DNA of 64,000 nucleotides from assembly GCA_035578155.1 (NCBI GenBank), contig JAPWDM010000001.1, forward strand, positions 434,001 through 498,000. Direction: 5' to 3'. Numbering within the stretch: the first letter of the stretch is position 1; each line of letters begins with the position of its first letter. Source of the stretch: Brachynemurus nebulosus (Eukaryota > Arthropoda > Insecta > Neuroptera > Myrmeleontidae). The notes beneath the pieces were generated by a model. It made no database searches. It was not told where the DNA came from and worked only from the letters and a program-made list of their open reading frames with translations. The translations under genes were made by a program, and so were the position numbers. Shown here piece by piece: positions 23,478 through 35,175 of the stretch.

Positions 23478-24401
23478 CCCTAGAATCATACGTACTCGTC
23501 AAAACGACGAACGAACTTCTCTACCTGCTCCAATACTACAACTTGTCGGTGCCCGCTTGCTGTGAAACTTCTGTTATCTAATTTATTTGTTATTATAACA
23601 CGTAAGACATATAAATTTTGTTTATAGCTATTGTCGTTTTTTTATACCGAAATAGTGTGCGTCAAAAGGACGAATATGTATGATTAACCTATTTTTTTTT
23701 TTTAAAGATTTTGTACTCCACATACAAAAGTTTTAATAATTGTTCTAAAATTTATTAAAGATATGGATGTTATAATTAATTTATTCAATGATTATGATAA
23801 TGTGAAAGATGATTACAGCTGTTTGACTTATAGAGACGACATAATACTGAAATTTTAATATACCGGATCGAAAACTAAAGAATGCGTTTCGAATGACTTA
23901 ATAAAAGATTAGCAAATTATTTTGTGGAAAATATTTTAATTTTTATTATTTTTTTGAGATCTTATTCGAAAAATTACTAACAAATTTTAGAAAATTTACA
24001 AATGTGCCTAATGGGGAAATAGCTACATATCTATAGGAATATTTATGACTAAGAAATTTCACATTCTGTAAAGTCACACATGTCCACTGACTCATAATAG
24101 TTTATAAATTAATTATTTGAAACACATGTTTTATGATACAATTGATGTATTTATCTATTTTTTAATTTTTAGAGGGAAAATATGTTTTGATAAAAAGATT
24201 AAAAAAATTAATAAATATTTATATTAAGAAATTTTTCCAAATCCAATTTTTTTTAAATATTTTGTTCACTTTTGTAGTATTGTTATGTAAAAAAAATGTT
24301 TTTTGCAAATAAACTCTAAAACTCCCCGTAAAAAGTCCATTCGTCGAAACGACGCCGATGTATGATTAACTTGACTCGTAGACCAACGTATGATTCTAGG
24401 C
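23478..24401. mobile_element. piggyBac-type element (924 bp) in TTAA
   Basis: The left end CCCTAGAATCATACG and the right end, inverted, GCCTAGAATCATACG sit precisely between TTAA at 23474-23477 and TTAA at 24402-24405, the piggyBac target duplication. Subterminal copies of CGTCAAAACGACG-like and TATGATTAACTT-like text occur inside both ends. A 31-codon frame at 23763-23858 (plus) begins MDVIINLFNDYDNVKDD. It could be the N-terminus of the parent transposase, but this is not provable by eye. The element is otherwise AT-rich and non-autonomous. Confidence 0.85.
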
Positions 24402-24612
24402 TTAATAGATTTTAGGGCTACTCAGCGTTACGTGGAAAATAAAAATGTGATTTTATTTTTAAAATGTCTTGTAATTGACAGATATCGCAAATAAATAAGG
24501 TATCTTGTCATTCCACCTATATCCTTAAAAAAAAATTACAAAGTTATTTATTCAGAAAAAGTCACAATGTTATCGAAAATCCACTTTTAAATTTCCATTA
24601 TAAAAATGACTA

Positions 24613-26262
24613 ACAAAGAAAGGTATCCAACTGTTCCTCTCAAAAATTTTTGAAATTCTGGTGGATTTTAGATCTTATTAAAACCAATCGCGAGCCATAT
24701 TTCGTTCGTGCCCAAAAGCGGTTGAAGGGGGTGATACTTACCCCTGAAAATTTGAGTTTTTTTCAATTCTCTTAAATATCTTGGAAATGGTAAGAGCTTT
24801 GGTAGGCAAACTATATATATATTTGTAAATGGCATTTTAAGATCCTTATTGTCCTCCACCCCCAAACCCTAATTTTATCAGGTATTTTTTGATAAAAGAA
24901 GATGTTGTTATGTGTGTAAATAAAAGATTTTTTATTAATATACTTTACATCACACTTGTTTATTTCTTTTTGCATAAATACACCGTTTAGTAATATTAAC
25001 TTGGGAAAAATTTTAACTTTTTGATTTAATAATGAGTAAATATACGTTCAAATAATCTCAAATTTTAGTAATGAATTGTTACAAATTTACGATATAGTTT
25101 AAAGTACATAATTTGGAAAAAAAAATATGCTGCCCCCACCCCATGCTTTACTGACATCTGTACAAGTCTTATTGACTTTTTTATTTCTTTACTTATGTAT
25201 TTATTTTTATTTATCTACACAATTGTCTACATTTTAACCTCTGGATGTCTATGGATTTCGACTCTGGAAACAATTCCTCAGGGTATTTTCGGATAATGTA
25301 ATTCTAAATGAGTATGATATCGATTTACATCGCCGTAACAATATTTTAAAATTTCAATCTCTACCTCACAATCAGTTTTCGCCACTTCATTTTCAAAATT
25401 TGCTCAAGTATGGAGAGTATAAAAGACGGTATATTGACCAACGACCAAAAAGATTTGAGATTCTCGTAACATATTGCTTTTCCAAAAAAGAAAGAAAAAC
25501 ACCAACATGTATGTGGTAAACCCGCTTTTATAAGATGTGCTTGGTGTGGACAATACATTTTTATGAAAAATATCATTACTGTGTAGATTACAAACCTTAA
25601 AATATCGAAAATTGTATAGATAAATCAAAAATAAACAAATAAGTAAATAAATAAATAAATAAAATTTATATAGATATCAGTAAAGCATGGGGGGGGGGGC
25701 AGTTTGCAGTATATTTTTTCTTTCTAAATTATGTACTTTAAAGTATATCGTAAGCTTGTAACAATTCATTACTAAAATACGATATTCTTTTACCATATTT
25801 TTGCTCATATTAAATCAAAAAGTTAAAATTTTTCCCAAGTTAATATTAGTAAACGGTGTATTTATGCAAAAATAAATAAACTGGTGTAGCGTAAAATATA
25901 TCAATTAAAAATTTTTTTACTTACACGCAACAGTCTCCTCTTTTACCGAAAAATACCTGATAAAATTAGGGGTTGGGGGTGGGGGATGAAACTCCAATGA
26001 TTTTATAACTTTAATTTCGATATCATAATAAAGATCTTGAAGTGCCATTTACAAATATGTATAGTTTCCCTTCCAAAGCTCTTACCATTTCCAAGATATT
26101 TAAGAAAATTGAAAAAAAATCAAATTTTTAGGGATGAGTTTCACCCCCTTAAACCGCTTATGGGCACGAACGAAATATGGCTTGTGATTAATTTTAATAA
26201 GATCTACAATCCGCCAAAATTTCAAAAATTTTTGAGAGATACAGTTGGATACCTTTCCTTGT
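24613..26262. repeat. Second foldback element, about 600-650-bp arms with a 400-bp core
   Basis: Bases 24613-25218 are mirrored at 25617-26262, sharing GAAAGGTATCCAACTG at the edge, CTCTTACCATTTCCAAGATA (right-hand orientation) and AACGGTGTATTTATGCAAAA. The core (25219-25616) is single-copy. One of its frames around 25380-25580 gives a short K/R-rich string followed, after a frameshift, by IRCAWCGQYIF. That could be a scrap of a transposase zinc ribbon, but I cannot assign it. The arms share a short motif block (AAATATCT, GGTAAGAG, CACCCC) with the foldback at 4410-5898, suggesting a distant relationship. The open frames at 24668, 25361, 25404 and 26037 are not genes. Confidence 0.8.
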
Positions 26263-26724
26263 AAGACAAAATTTCTCTTTCATGTCCATAAATAGATAAT
26301 TAACGAATTTCCGGTTTATCCGGATTTCATGTATCCCAAAATATTTTCCGCTTCTGTTTTGTAGTACAAAGAAATGGTATTCTACTGTAAAATTTTCTAA
26401 TAATTAATTAATCTATATCTGAACTTTATACATTTCCAGTCACTAACTAATTTTCCTCTTCATCTTCTTATATTATCGAAATAAGATAAAAATAACTTTG
26501 AACTGTGTTCCCGTGTCTGTATGCAAATGAGTCTTTACACTATTTCTATAACAATATTCATCCAAGACGCAATAAATTTGGCGTTGCTCTATTCTTTCCG
26601 GTATATTAGTTATCGCAACTAAAGTCACCGAAGCTATTTGACTTCAATTTCGGTTCGAGTTTATACATAACCAGATGCAAAGCACTTCTGTATATTATGT
26701 ACTTACTTGAATGTACAGTATTGG
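26263..26724. other. Non-coding stretch
   Basis: No gene or repeat is recognised. Confidence 0.5.
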
Positions 26725-26845
26725 ACAAAAGTGTATTTTGTAAAAGTTAATTTTTACAAAAAGAAAAAGAGTTAAAAATAGTGTATTTTAATAAAAATTA
26801 ATTTTTACAAAAAGAAAAAAAGTTAAAAATATTTTTTGTTGCGTC
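26725..26845. repeat. Tandem duplication, about 59-bp unit
   Basis: GTGTATTTTGTAAAAGTTAA at 26731 is repeated in slightly altered form at about 26780. Each copy is followed by TTTTTACAAAAAGAAAAA and AGTTAAAAATA. Confidence 0.75.
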
Positions 26846-27074
26846 ATTATTGTGCGACACCAAAGTGTTCAACTTTTTATTGATAGAACTGTCAGGGGTT
26901 ACTAAAACTTTAGTAGGGAGTCCAGGGCATATGAGAGAGAAAATATTGAACTTTCTACTGGTCTCGCTTTTTCATTTCCGATCACAACTCGAACTACCGC
27001 CGCTTTCAACAAAATTTCAAAGAATCAAAAAGAATTTCATTTTTTGAAAGTGTTGAAAGATTGAACTAAATAAT

Positions 27075-27213
27075 TTTTTTTCATTTTTGAGACTAAAATA
27101 CATACTTTAGTCCCTAATAATAGCGAGTAAAGCTTCACGTTTAGTCTCAAGGCAACAAGCGAAATTTAACTTTTGTTCATAGTATCCTTGATATAATATT
27201 ATTTCACACAATT
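27075..27213. repeat. Dispersed repeat, copy 2 (left part)
   Basis: GACTAAAATACATACTTTAG and TTTAGTCTCAAGG match the repeat at 20560-20660. The family's other end appears at 29455-29580, so this copy was probably broken up by the transposon nest at 27214-28865. Confidence 0.5.
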
Positions 27214-27691
27214 TAGGGTCCCTATAATAAATAGAGTCGTGACATGTGTGCTGAACGCTGATTGTTTCCGGCATTTTCTATCCACAGTTTCCGTAAAATA
27301 CAGTCTGTTCAACAAGAACGTGACCACTATTATTCAGAAGAAACAAATCTGAAAATTTTTTATACTGGTTTTTGACAACTATGCCCTCCAGTTTCATTCG
27401 TGTAAAATTATCTTAACTGTGAGTAAAAGTATGTTAAATTAGTTATTCCAAAACAAATCGGACAAATTTAGTTTCAAATCAGTTTTGTCAGAATTGTAAT
27501 AATAAACAATTTACTAGAATTAATAATACTAAACACAAGTAGAGATTTTATTGCATATTAAGGTGGCTAGACACGTAACTGCAAGCTTGACAAGCCTGCA
27601 TGATCAAGCTTTTTGTACAAGCATGCACAAATTCCCTTCGCCACCACACGGTTCAAGCATGCTTGCACAATCATCAGTTTGTTCTTGAAAA

Positions 27692-27787
27692 ATGTCGAGT
27701 TCGGACGACGATGCGCTCGCTTTAGCTGCTTTTGTTCTTATTTATATAAATAAAAAAAATTCATTTTTATTCTATAATTTGTACTAA
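27692..27787 (+). pseudogene. N-terminal scrap of a PIF/Harbinger transposase
   Basis: A 31-codon frame starts MSSSDDDALALAAFVLIYIN and runs to a stop in AT-rich sequence. An acidic start followed by an alanine/leucine-rich helix is typical of the first exon of Harbinger nucleases. The catalytic DDE domain is absent. It faces the MADF-like fragment at 27830-27982 across the deletion point. The assignment rests on the start sequence plus the element's ends and TTA target site. Confidence 0.6.
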
Positions 27788-27829
27788 AGAAGTTTATTTT
27801 TTTTTTTATAACTGTATCCTTATCAGCGT

Positions 27830-27982
27830 TTACTGTTTTAATAATATATCGTATGTTGTATCTCTCTTCACTTTGTCATGGTATTCCTTCAATTTGATAG
27901 ACCAAAGACATTCCTGACTTTGGTATATATGAATAAAATCTTCAAGTAATTCGCGGTTTAATTTTTTTAAATCAGTAGACAT
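27830..27982 (-). pseudogene. Truncated MADF-like DNA-binding protein of PIF/Harbinger
   Basis: A 50-codon frame begins MSTDLKKLNRELLEDFIHIY and continues to ECLWSIKLKEYHDKVKRD. The pattern of an N-terminal helix, LW, and then a conserved Y at about ten residues is that of the MADF (Myb/SANT-like) domain. In PIF/Harbinger elements such a protein helps bring the nuclease to the transposon ends in the nucleus. The protein stops after the second helix, so the domain lacks its third helix. It is probably a deletion relic rather than a working protein, although the frame itself is undamaged. Confidence 0.65.
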
Positions 27983-28330
27983 GATGTTTTAATAATCAGA
28001 TTGACATCAACAATTGGAAGATGAAAGCAAAAAGTCTCATACAAGATTGATATCGGCTTGTACAATCTTGCACATTGGTACACACACTCTGCTTTGCTTG
28101 CTCAATTTAACGTGTTCAACCATGAATAATTGAAATTCAATTCACCTTCAAGCCGCTTGTACAATCAAAATGATTGTGCAAAATTATCATACAAACGCTC
28201 AAGCATGCTTGTACAAAAACCTTGACCATGCATGCTTGTGAAGCTTGCGGTTACGTGTGTAGCTACCTTTAGGGAATGAGACAAACATTATTACAAAGAA
28301 AAGGAGATGGCTCTGTGATGTCCTTTTTCT

Positions 28331-28640
28331 TAGAGTCCCTATAATAATTTAAGTTGTGACGTGTCATCCATTTTCTATCCAAAACAGAGCGAGAAGCTTC
28401 AAAATTAATTAACACATGTTTGAGTAAATATTTTTGAGTACATGATTATTGTTAATAAGTTATGAATTAATGAACAGATAAAAATTTTTAATCTAATTAT
28501 TCTTTCTAAGTTAAACTAAATGGTTTTTATTAACATTTAATTTATTTCCAATGTATTTTACGCAAACTTTGGATAGAAAATGCCGGAACCAATCAGCGTT
28601 CAGCACACATGTCACCACTCTATTTATTATAGGCACTCTA
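28331..28640. mobile_element. MITE X (inner, intact copy, 310 bp)
   Basis: The ends are TAGAGTCCCTATAATAATTT and, inverted, TAGAGTGCCTATAATAAATA. It lies in opposite orientation to the outer copy and inside the Tc1-like element. The sibling element at 52633 lacks it. The flanks are T-rich (CCTTTTTCT, TTTTTTTTT), so a duplication of about 9 bp is possible but ambiguous. Confidence 0.8.
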
Positions 28641-28865
28641 TTTTTTTTTAATAACAGCGGTCACGTTCTTGTTGAACAGACTGTACATTAGAAATAAATT
28701 AAATATTAACAAAACTCATTTAGATTATCCTAGAAAGAATAATTAAATTAAAAATTTTTAAGTGTTCATTAATTCATAACTTATTAACAATAATTATGCA
28801 CTCAAAAATATTTACTCAAACATGTGATAATTAATTTTGAACAGAAAATGGATGACATGTCACGA

Positions 28866-29619
28866 CATGTCTCGGCAACTAGAGTCTTCGGTAAAGACAC
28901 ATTTTACGCTCTCTTCACAGAGCGCAAAAGCCTACTTTCCACTAAGACTGTAGAAAAATAATATTTAAATAATTTTTTTTTCATTTTTATTTATAATTTT
29001 AAATTATCTTGGCTTGCAATAAATAATATACAAATGGAAAAAGTAAATAACTCTCGTCGTTTGCAGCGCTGGCTCATAGCATCCTGCATGTAGACATTAA
29101 AACCACAGGAATTATTTTGGGAATTAACAGTTTGATAAAATTGCAAATGAATTGGCTCCACGATGTTTCCAAATTTTTATAAATATGGCCCTAACTAAAT
29201 TATACATACACATTCTTAGTAGGTACCAAAGGGGCAAAATAATTTTATTGAGCAAAATTTAATAAAATTTTGTAAAAATGTTTACTTCTAATTACTATTT
29301 ATTGTATGTTGCTTTTTTAAAAACAGAAAATTTATCTTAAAATATAAGCCGGTCAAAGCCGAATTAAAAAAAATTTAAGGCCCCTTTTTGGCCCATATTT
29401 AGTATAAAATTTTCTCTGTTAAAAACACTTACCCACTGTTTTACAGCGAGGCTTATTTACTTTCCACCCTGTATACGTCACGGGACTAAATGGTTCCTTT
29501 CGATTCCTCGTGTGAATTGTTTCCCTTGAGGTTTAACGTCCATTTTTCAGGCGACAGACTATAACAGACGCTATTCACATCATTATTTTTCTAATTTTTT
29601 TTTTATTCATCACCATATT
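28866..29619. repeat. Dispersed repeat, copy 2 (right part), and AT-rich DNA
   Basis: From about 29455 to 29580, CACGGGACTAAATGG, TTCCTCGTGTGAATTG and TTTTTCAGGCGACAGAC match 20957-21050. The stretch between is AT-rich with a CTGGCTCATAGCATCCTGCA phrase that I cannot place. No gene is seen. Confidence 0.5.
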
Positions 29620-29855
29620 ACAATTTTTATTTCATTATGATGTGGGTGAAAGACAAACAACTGGTGTAGAGATTCGGATTTAAAGGGTATACGTCTGCAG
29701 CCGTCTTCTTAAGAAACTACGCCGATATTCATCTGAAATTATGAAGGGAAATTGCAGAAAATCTTCATGAGCGTAACTGATTATGGGATTCGAACCGCCG
29801 ACCCACCAGTCGGCACATGCCAATGCCTAAGCATGCTCGGTCACTCCGTTAGTAA
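29620..29855 (-). repeat. tRNA-derived SINE, copy 3 (minus strand)
   Basis: Read on the minus strand, it begins near GGAGTGACCGAGCATGCTTA (A-box), then GGCGGTTCGAATCCC (B-box), then the family body ATTTTCTGCAATTTCCCTTC, ending in AT-rich sequence. It matches copy 1 through most of its length. Confidence 0.8.
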
Positions 29856-32746
29856 CTTTTTTTTCATTAGAATAATTTTTGCAACGTCCTTCCGACCAAA
29901 ATAGCAGAAACGTGTTGGGTTTTTATCATGCAAAACGCTAAATTACTGTATGATGAGTTTAAATTTCGACAAAAAATTTGAAACGAGCAGTTCGGAAATC
30001 ATTTAGAAACTAAATCAGTAGTTATTATCAAACTAGAACAGCACACGTTCAAATAATGTATAATGACTACCGAAGTACGGTATATTTTTAACCTATGCTG
30101 TAACAAGTAAGTATTCGACGCCCCCTACTGGGAAATAACTTGAACATCGACGTATTGGAATGCATAATGTAATAACATATTACATGTACTACAGCATACA
30201 GGAAATAAAATCAGAAGTAATACTTCAGTGTCGTATTAAAAACTTTTCATTTTTGATTTGTAAGAAAGGAATTAACAAAACGAAAAAAATAATAATTTCA
30301 GATTTGAAAATATATAAGAAAAAAGAAAAAGTGTGGTTAATGTAGAGAAATCCTCGAATGACTTAGAAGAAACTTTATTAAAAGTTAAAAATAAACTACG
30401 AACGTGTCACATTTAATTAAAAATTTCTATAGAACGTTCATATTTGATTATACTTAATCGAAATTGTGTAATTTTTAATTACAAGAATCCATTTTTTGGA
30501 TTCGTCATACGTCTGAAAGGAACTGTTCTGGTGTTATTATTCTAATTCTTTACATTGCACTTCACTAGCTTTATTCAAAATTATTAAGACTGTGTGTCAC
30601 TTAAAGATCGTTTTATAGTAAATTTAATAGGTATATATGTTTTCAGTGGCGTGCAGAAGCACTATTACTTCCCTAAATACAGAAATCCTTAAAATGCACC
30701 CTCCTGGTGCCAGATCGTCTACAATCCCAAATTCATAAAGATTTTCCCGTTGCAAAGTATTAAAATTTATATATCACGTATTTTGTTTTGTAGACACAGA
30801 TTTTATATGTCGATGGTGTTTAATCTTTTTTACTACATACATGTTTCTCAAATTCCTTCAGGAAATATAATTTTTGCTTGTAATTTTTCTGTTCTTTTTA
30901 CTGCTATGATTTTGTGAAAAATGAAAAGAGCAATATCGAAAACTTATAAAGACCTTAAAATGTCAAGTTCCTAACATTGAAATTTGGTATATTTATGTGA
31001 TTATACCAAAAACTTTGGTATATCTACGTGACGGCTTCATAAAGTTCAATTGTTTTAGGTCAGTTGGTGATATTCGGGTAATTTTCGTACGAAGTTTTCA
31101 TCTTTCCTGTAAAAGAAATCATGTTCGTCTAGAAAATGTAACTTATTGTTAGATGTGAATTTATTATTAGGGTACCTATATCCTTATTTTTAATTTTTAA
31201 GTTAACATAGAAAAACGATCAAAATTCGCCCCAAAGTTGTCATGTTAAACACTGTTGTTGTATTTTGTTCACTAAACCAGTTTCAGTATTTTCTTTATAA
31301 GACGCATTTTTTTTTTTTTGGTGAAAATAAAATACAGTTTATTTTATTTGCCAGCAATTTCTGGACTGGCCTGGAATTGAATTATTTAGACATCAAATTT
31401 TTCTAATATTAAAACATACCTCGATGTAAAATTTCATTTATTGGGAACCATTTTTTCTCTTTAAAATTACTTTTTGAATTTTCGAATTCCGTTGCCTATA
31501 TCTCCGAAATTTACTGACACAATTCAGTTAAAATAATTTTAACCGACTCTTGTTATCATATGCGAATAGAGTGAAGGGACAAAAAAACTTCACTTTGAAG
31601 TTCACAATTTCAAAGATGAAAAAAATTAAATGAAAGAAATAAAACAAATCTCAATTAACAATAATGACCATTTTTCAAGCTTTTTCTAGCGATACTGCAC
31701 AAATGCACACGAAGTGGGACGTGGAGAAATTTTCATTCCCACTTTTCTGGAATGAAAATACGGGAAAGTCTGTCTAGATAACAGACATCAAAAAATTATA
31801 AGGGTTCCGAAGTTTATTTCTTTGAAACCCTAATAATATTTTCGTAATTAAATTTTTGTGTTTGAAACGTTTTTATGAGTTTTTCCTGGTTCCGAATTAT
31901 ATTTCTATATTGGACAGCCAAATATTTTTTTAATTTATTATTTTTTCTTTTTTTTTTTGCTATCAACGTTATATCCAAACATCCATTAAGTACTAATGCT
32001 TAAATACATATTACAATTTTAATATAATTCATTATTTTTAATATAAAAATTAGTATTAATTAAACAAATTAAAACTAATATTTTAATAACATTTTACAGT
32101 ATAATATTATAATAGGTATGCGGTAGCCATAGACAGATATAGATAAAATGTATTCAATACATTATCAACATAGCGTATATTATATGTATATGTATACATT
32201 TATACACAGATTCAATCAAGGGTGTCTAATAAAATTCAGTCCTGCAGTAGAGATGTGTAAAAAAAAATACCATAGTTCTTGCCAGTAAGAATTATTGGTA
32301 GAGAAAAAAAATGAAATTATGTATTTTTTGGCTAAAGCTCCAAATTTATTGGCTATAGCAAATTTAGAAAGTATGGAACCAGCATTTTACTCATCTGATA
32401 TTTCTGCGTAATTCATTTAATTGAACTATAAGCGAAGGTAGGAAAGTGAGAGGCTTAGAAAAGCTTAGTGCTTCAAAACTAAATTTTACCCTTCCCGAAA
32501 GAGAACCTTAACTGCACATAACAAGCAGCTAGTTCGTGTGTATCCAAATTTAGCAATCATAATAGCTTTCTTAATTTCTGTATTCTAGTTAGTTATTTTT
32601 TTACCCTACTCTATCGCAGAGAAGTTATGTGTTTAGGTTATATGTATGTATATACGTAAGATTTTGATAAAGGAGGTGCCGTTGGAATTGTCCTAGCCTC
32701 GAAAACGCTATACAATACAGGAAATATTAAAATTGTATGTTATACC
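29856..32746. other. AT-rich non-coding stretch (2.9 kb)
   Basis: No gene is recognisable. At 30644, CAGTGGCGTGCAGAAGCAC looks like a hAT 5' end without a visible partner. A short frame at 30160-30345 is low-complexity. The rest is AT-rich. Confidence 0.45.
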
Positions 32747-33825
32747 TAAGGTAAAAGACCCGGTAATTGACCCTGGCCCAGTTTCTGACGTTTTCAACTT
32801 CTTTATAAATTAATAAAAAAACTATATTTTAAATACGAAAAAAAATAAATTCTTAATTTAAAGTAATTTATTCTGCGCCTAATGAATAGCAATTGAAAAA
32901 GTATAGAATATATTAACTAAATAAAAAAAATTTTTAAGTTTAAAATGTGTGTAAATGCTATTTTTTAGTTATTTTCTAAATGGTTTAGTTTAGAAGATAC
33001 CTCATTTTGATCTGTGCAATATTCACCATGTAAGTATGAAAATTTAATTAAAAATATATGAGCAGGTTAATATTTGTTTAAAATTTATTTTAAAATATTT
33101 ATAAAATACCTTAGAATGATTTTTATTATTGAAATATGGGGGTCAATATTACTAGGCTCAATTCTAAAGATATGACCCAGTTTTTCACCCTAAAATTCTA
33201 ACCTAAAACAAGCTAGGTTACCTGCTTATTGACATGTGAATAAAATGGAAAAATAGTTATTTCAAATTAATTTTTGTTAGTTATTTTGTTATTTATAGTT
33301 ATCTTCGATTAGTTTTTGTTATTTTTCACAACGTAGTGACAAGTTAACATTAAACATTCATTTTTATCAACAAAAAATTATATTGTCTTGAAAGTACATT
33401 TTGGAGTGATACAATTATTGTTAAAATAATGTCAATTTCGTTAGTATTTAAATTACTACAACAGTTTTAGTTGAATAATATTTTTGTAACAAAATTTTTA
33501 TGACAAAATTAATTTTTTTTCTTTTTTCATAAGTTAATCATAATTAAATTTAAGGATCAGAAACTAGGCCACTGTCAGGGTCAGAAACTATCACATGAGA
33601 AATTTTGAGAGTCAGAAACTGGGTCCTTTTTGTCAATTTTTAAAACATTAATTTAAATTATTAATTCAATTCAAATAATTATTTTACGTATATGACTTTA
33701 TTTTGAAAGCCATAAACTAGTTGATAAAATTATTAATTGTCTCTTAAGTTGAAACTTATATTTATTACTGTCGTTTAACCTCAGCCGTCACTCTTGAAAG
33801 GTCAGAAACTGGGCCACTTGCCTTA
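32747..33825. mobile_element. Putative TIR element with reiterated GTCAGAAACTGGGCC motif
   Basis: The left end TAAGGTAAAAGACCCGGT and the right end, inverted, TAAGGCAAGTGGCCCAGT are similar. Subterminal copies of CAGAAACTGGGCC or its complement occur at about 32777-32792 (inverted), 33556, 33580, 33612 and 33800. The interior is very AT-rich with no coding capacity. No target duplication was confirmed, so the superfamily is open. Confidence 0.5.
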
Positions 33826-34939
33826 TATGGTTTCTTTCTGTTAAGCGTAAATAGACCAAGATAATACATACAATCGTTTTTTTGTCTGCCCTCGTATGCT
33901 GTTATATCAAATCCATAAAAACAATTGATTGTATGAAACACTATTTGAGTAAGTGCAACTTGCATTTGACTTTTTTAAAATATTTATGAATTGATCTTCT
34001 TCGCCCTTCACAGATCTGATAACCTAATTTCACCCATAAACTTAATCGAAACTGTGTCCCTTATACCGTTAATGAAATCCCCATCATGTTGGAAGTATTT
34101 ATTATGAACATCCTGTATAATATATACGTACGTGTGTAAGTTGTAAATCCCAACATTACAACCATTGATGACTTCAACACAGTGAAATGAAAACGGGGCC
34201 TAAAACTACCCGTCATACATACAATAACAAAGGATAGAGGTAGATATACGTAGAAGATTATAGATAATATTGTATATAGCATCTCCTTCATCCTAACAAT
34301 AATATAACAGTCCTCATGGGAACATACCAATCTAAAGTTACACGGACCCAAGAGCCCTCTACTTGTAGGTACCTACCTACCACCCATACCAATCCGTTCT
34401 GCCTGAGTGGACACTGCACTATGTACTAACGACCGCTTGCTTGACTGTTTGGTCTGAGTGAGCTTGCTGAATGAAGCTCAAGCTCGTTGCGTCGCGTTAT
34501 GTGCGGTCAGTCGACCCGTTCACATAGGTACATATATATATTATGTACGTATTATTATAGGTATGTATGTTGTATTTGCAGTTGGGGGCAAAACATTCTG
34601 TTTAACACGCAATTATAATTTAACTAAATTGTGTAAATAAAAAATTTAAAAAATGGTAATAGGTTTATGAAGAAAATAAATATGAAATTAATTTGAAAAA
34701 TGGTACGAAAGTTTTAAGTTAATTTAAAAATTTTTATTAACGGAATGAATACCTATAGTAGAGTTGTAGACTTCAATGATGCACGTTTGAATCCTTCAAC
34801 TATATCCTTCAATTTTAATTAGTTAATTGGTTCATTTTAATTAACTAAATTAATTATTTCTAGAAACATTCAAACTTAATGAGTACCTATAATAACAATC
34901 TAGAAGTGTATTTTAGATTGCTATTTTAGATTTTAGATT
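33826..34939. other. Non-coding stretch
   Basis: No gene is recognised. Small frames at 34061-34351 (minus) and 34458-34640 (plus) have no recognisable motifs or context. Confidence 0.45.
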
Positions 34940-34959
34940 TTATAAATTAACTGATTGTG

Positions 34960-35175
34960 TCCAGGGCCGTGGAGAGAAGTGGCGGGCCTCAGGTATATAC
35001 CGCATTTTTTAAAATTTTTCTCCCAGAAACACAATTGGTTACCAAACAAAACCTCTTAACTTTTTTCCCGGGCTTTCTAGGACAGTTATGGGCCCCTTCC
35101 TGAAGCCCAGGCCCCGGGGCTGTAACCCCAGCTACCCCCCCCCCCCCCTCCCCCATCTCGTTGGGCCTAGTTGTG
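34960..35175. repeat. GC-rich repeat fragment with hAT-like left end and poly-C tract
   Basis: CAGGGCCGTGGAGAGAAGTG at 34963 resembles a hAT terminus. The segment is far more GC-rich than its surroundings and contains CCCAGGCCCCGGGG and a run of about 14 C. No mirrored right end was found, so the element may be truncated. Confidence 0.4.

Larger units (their letters stand above)
27561..28268. mobile_element. PIF/Harbinger deletion derivative (708 bp), TTA target duplication
   Basis: The ends are AGGTGGCTAGACACGTAACT and, inverted, AGGTAGCTACACACGTAACC, followed inward by reiterated CAAGCATGCTTG-type palindromes. TTA flanks both sides (27558-27560, 28269-28271). The sibling Tc1-like element at 52633-53177 has the unoccupied site with a single TTA (ATACGCAATAAAATTTC region, inverted), confirming a 3-bp duplication. 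It keeps the first codons of two proteins (27692-27787 plus, 27830-27982 minus), as expected of PIF/Harbinger elements, which usually encode a nuclease and a Myb/SANT or MADF-type partner. Confidence 0.9.
27301..28683. mobile_element. Tc1/mariner-type element carrying two later insertions
   Basis: The ends read CAGTCTGTTCAACAAGAACG and, inverted, the same 20 bases, flanked by TA on both sides (27299-27300, 28684-28685). The simpler sibling at 52633-53177 shows what the sequence looks like without insertions. Comparison reveals a PIF/Harbinger derivative (27561-28268) and a copy of MITE X (28331-28640) inside this one. This copy lies in the opposite orientation to the sibling. Confidence 0.9.
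27214..28865. mobile_element. MITE X (outer copy), split by a Tc1-like element
   Basis: The left half (27214-27300) begins TAGGGTCCCTATAATAAATA. It is interrupted at a TA by the Tc1-like element (27301-28683). The right half resumes at 28684 with TACATTAGAAATAAATTAAA and runs to about 28865, where the end is decayed. A second, uninterrupted copy of X at 28331-28640 has the same sequence across the insertion point (read inverted, GTAAAATACATTGGAAATAA). That proves where the Tc1-like element entered. The superfamily of X is not clear. Confidence 0.8.
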
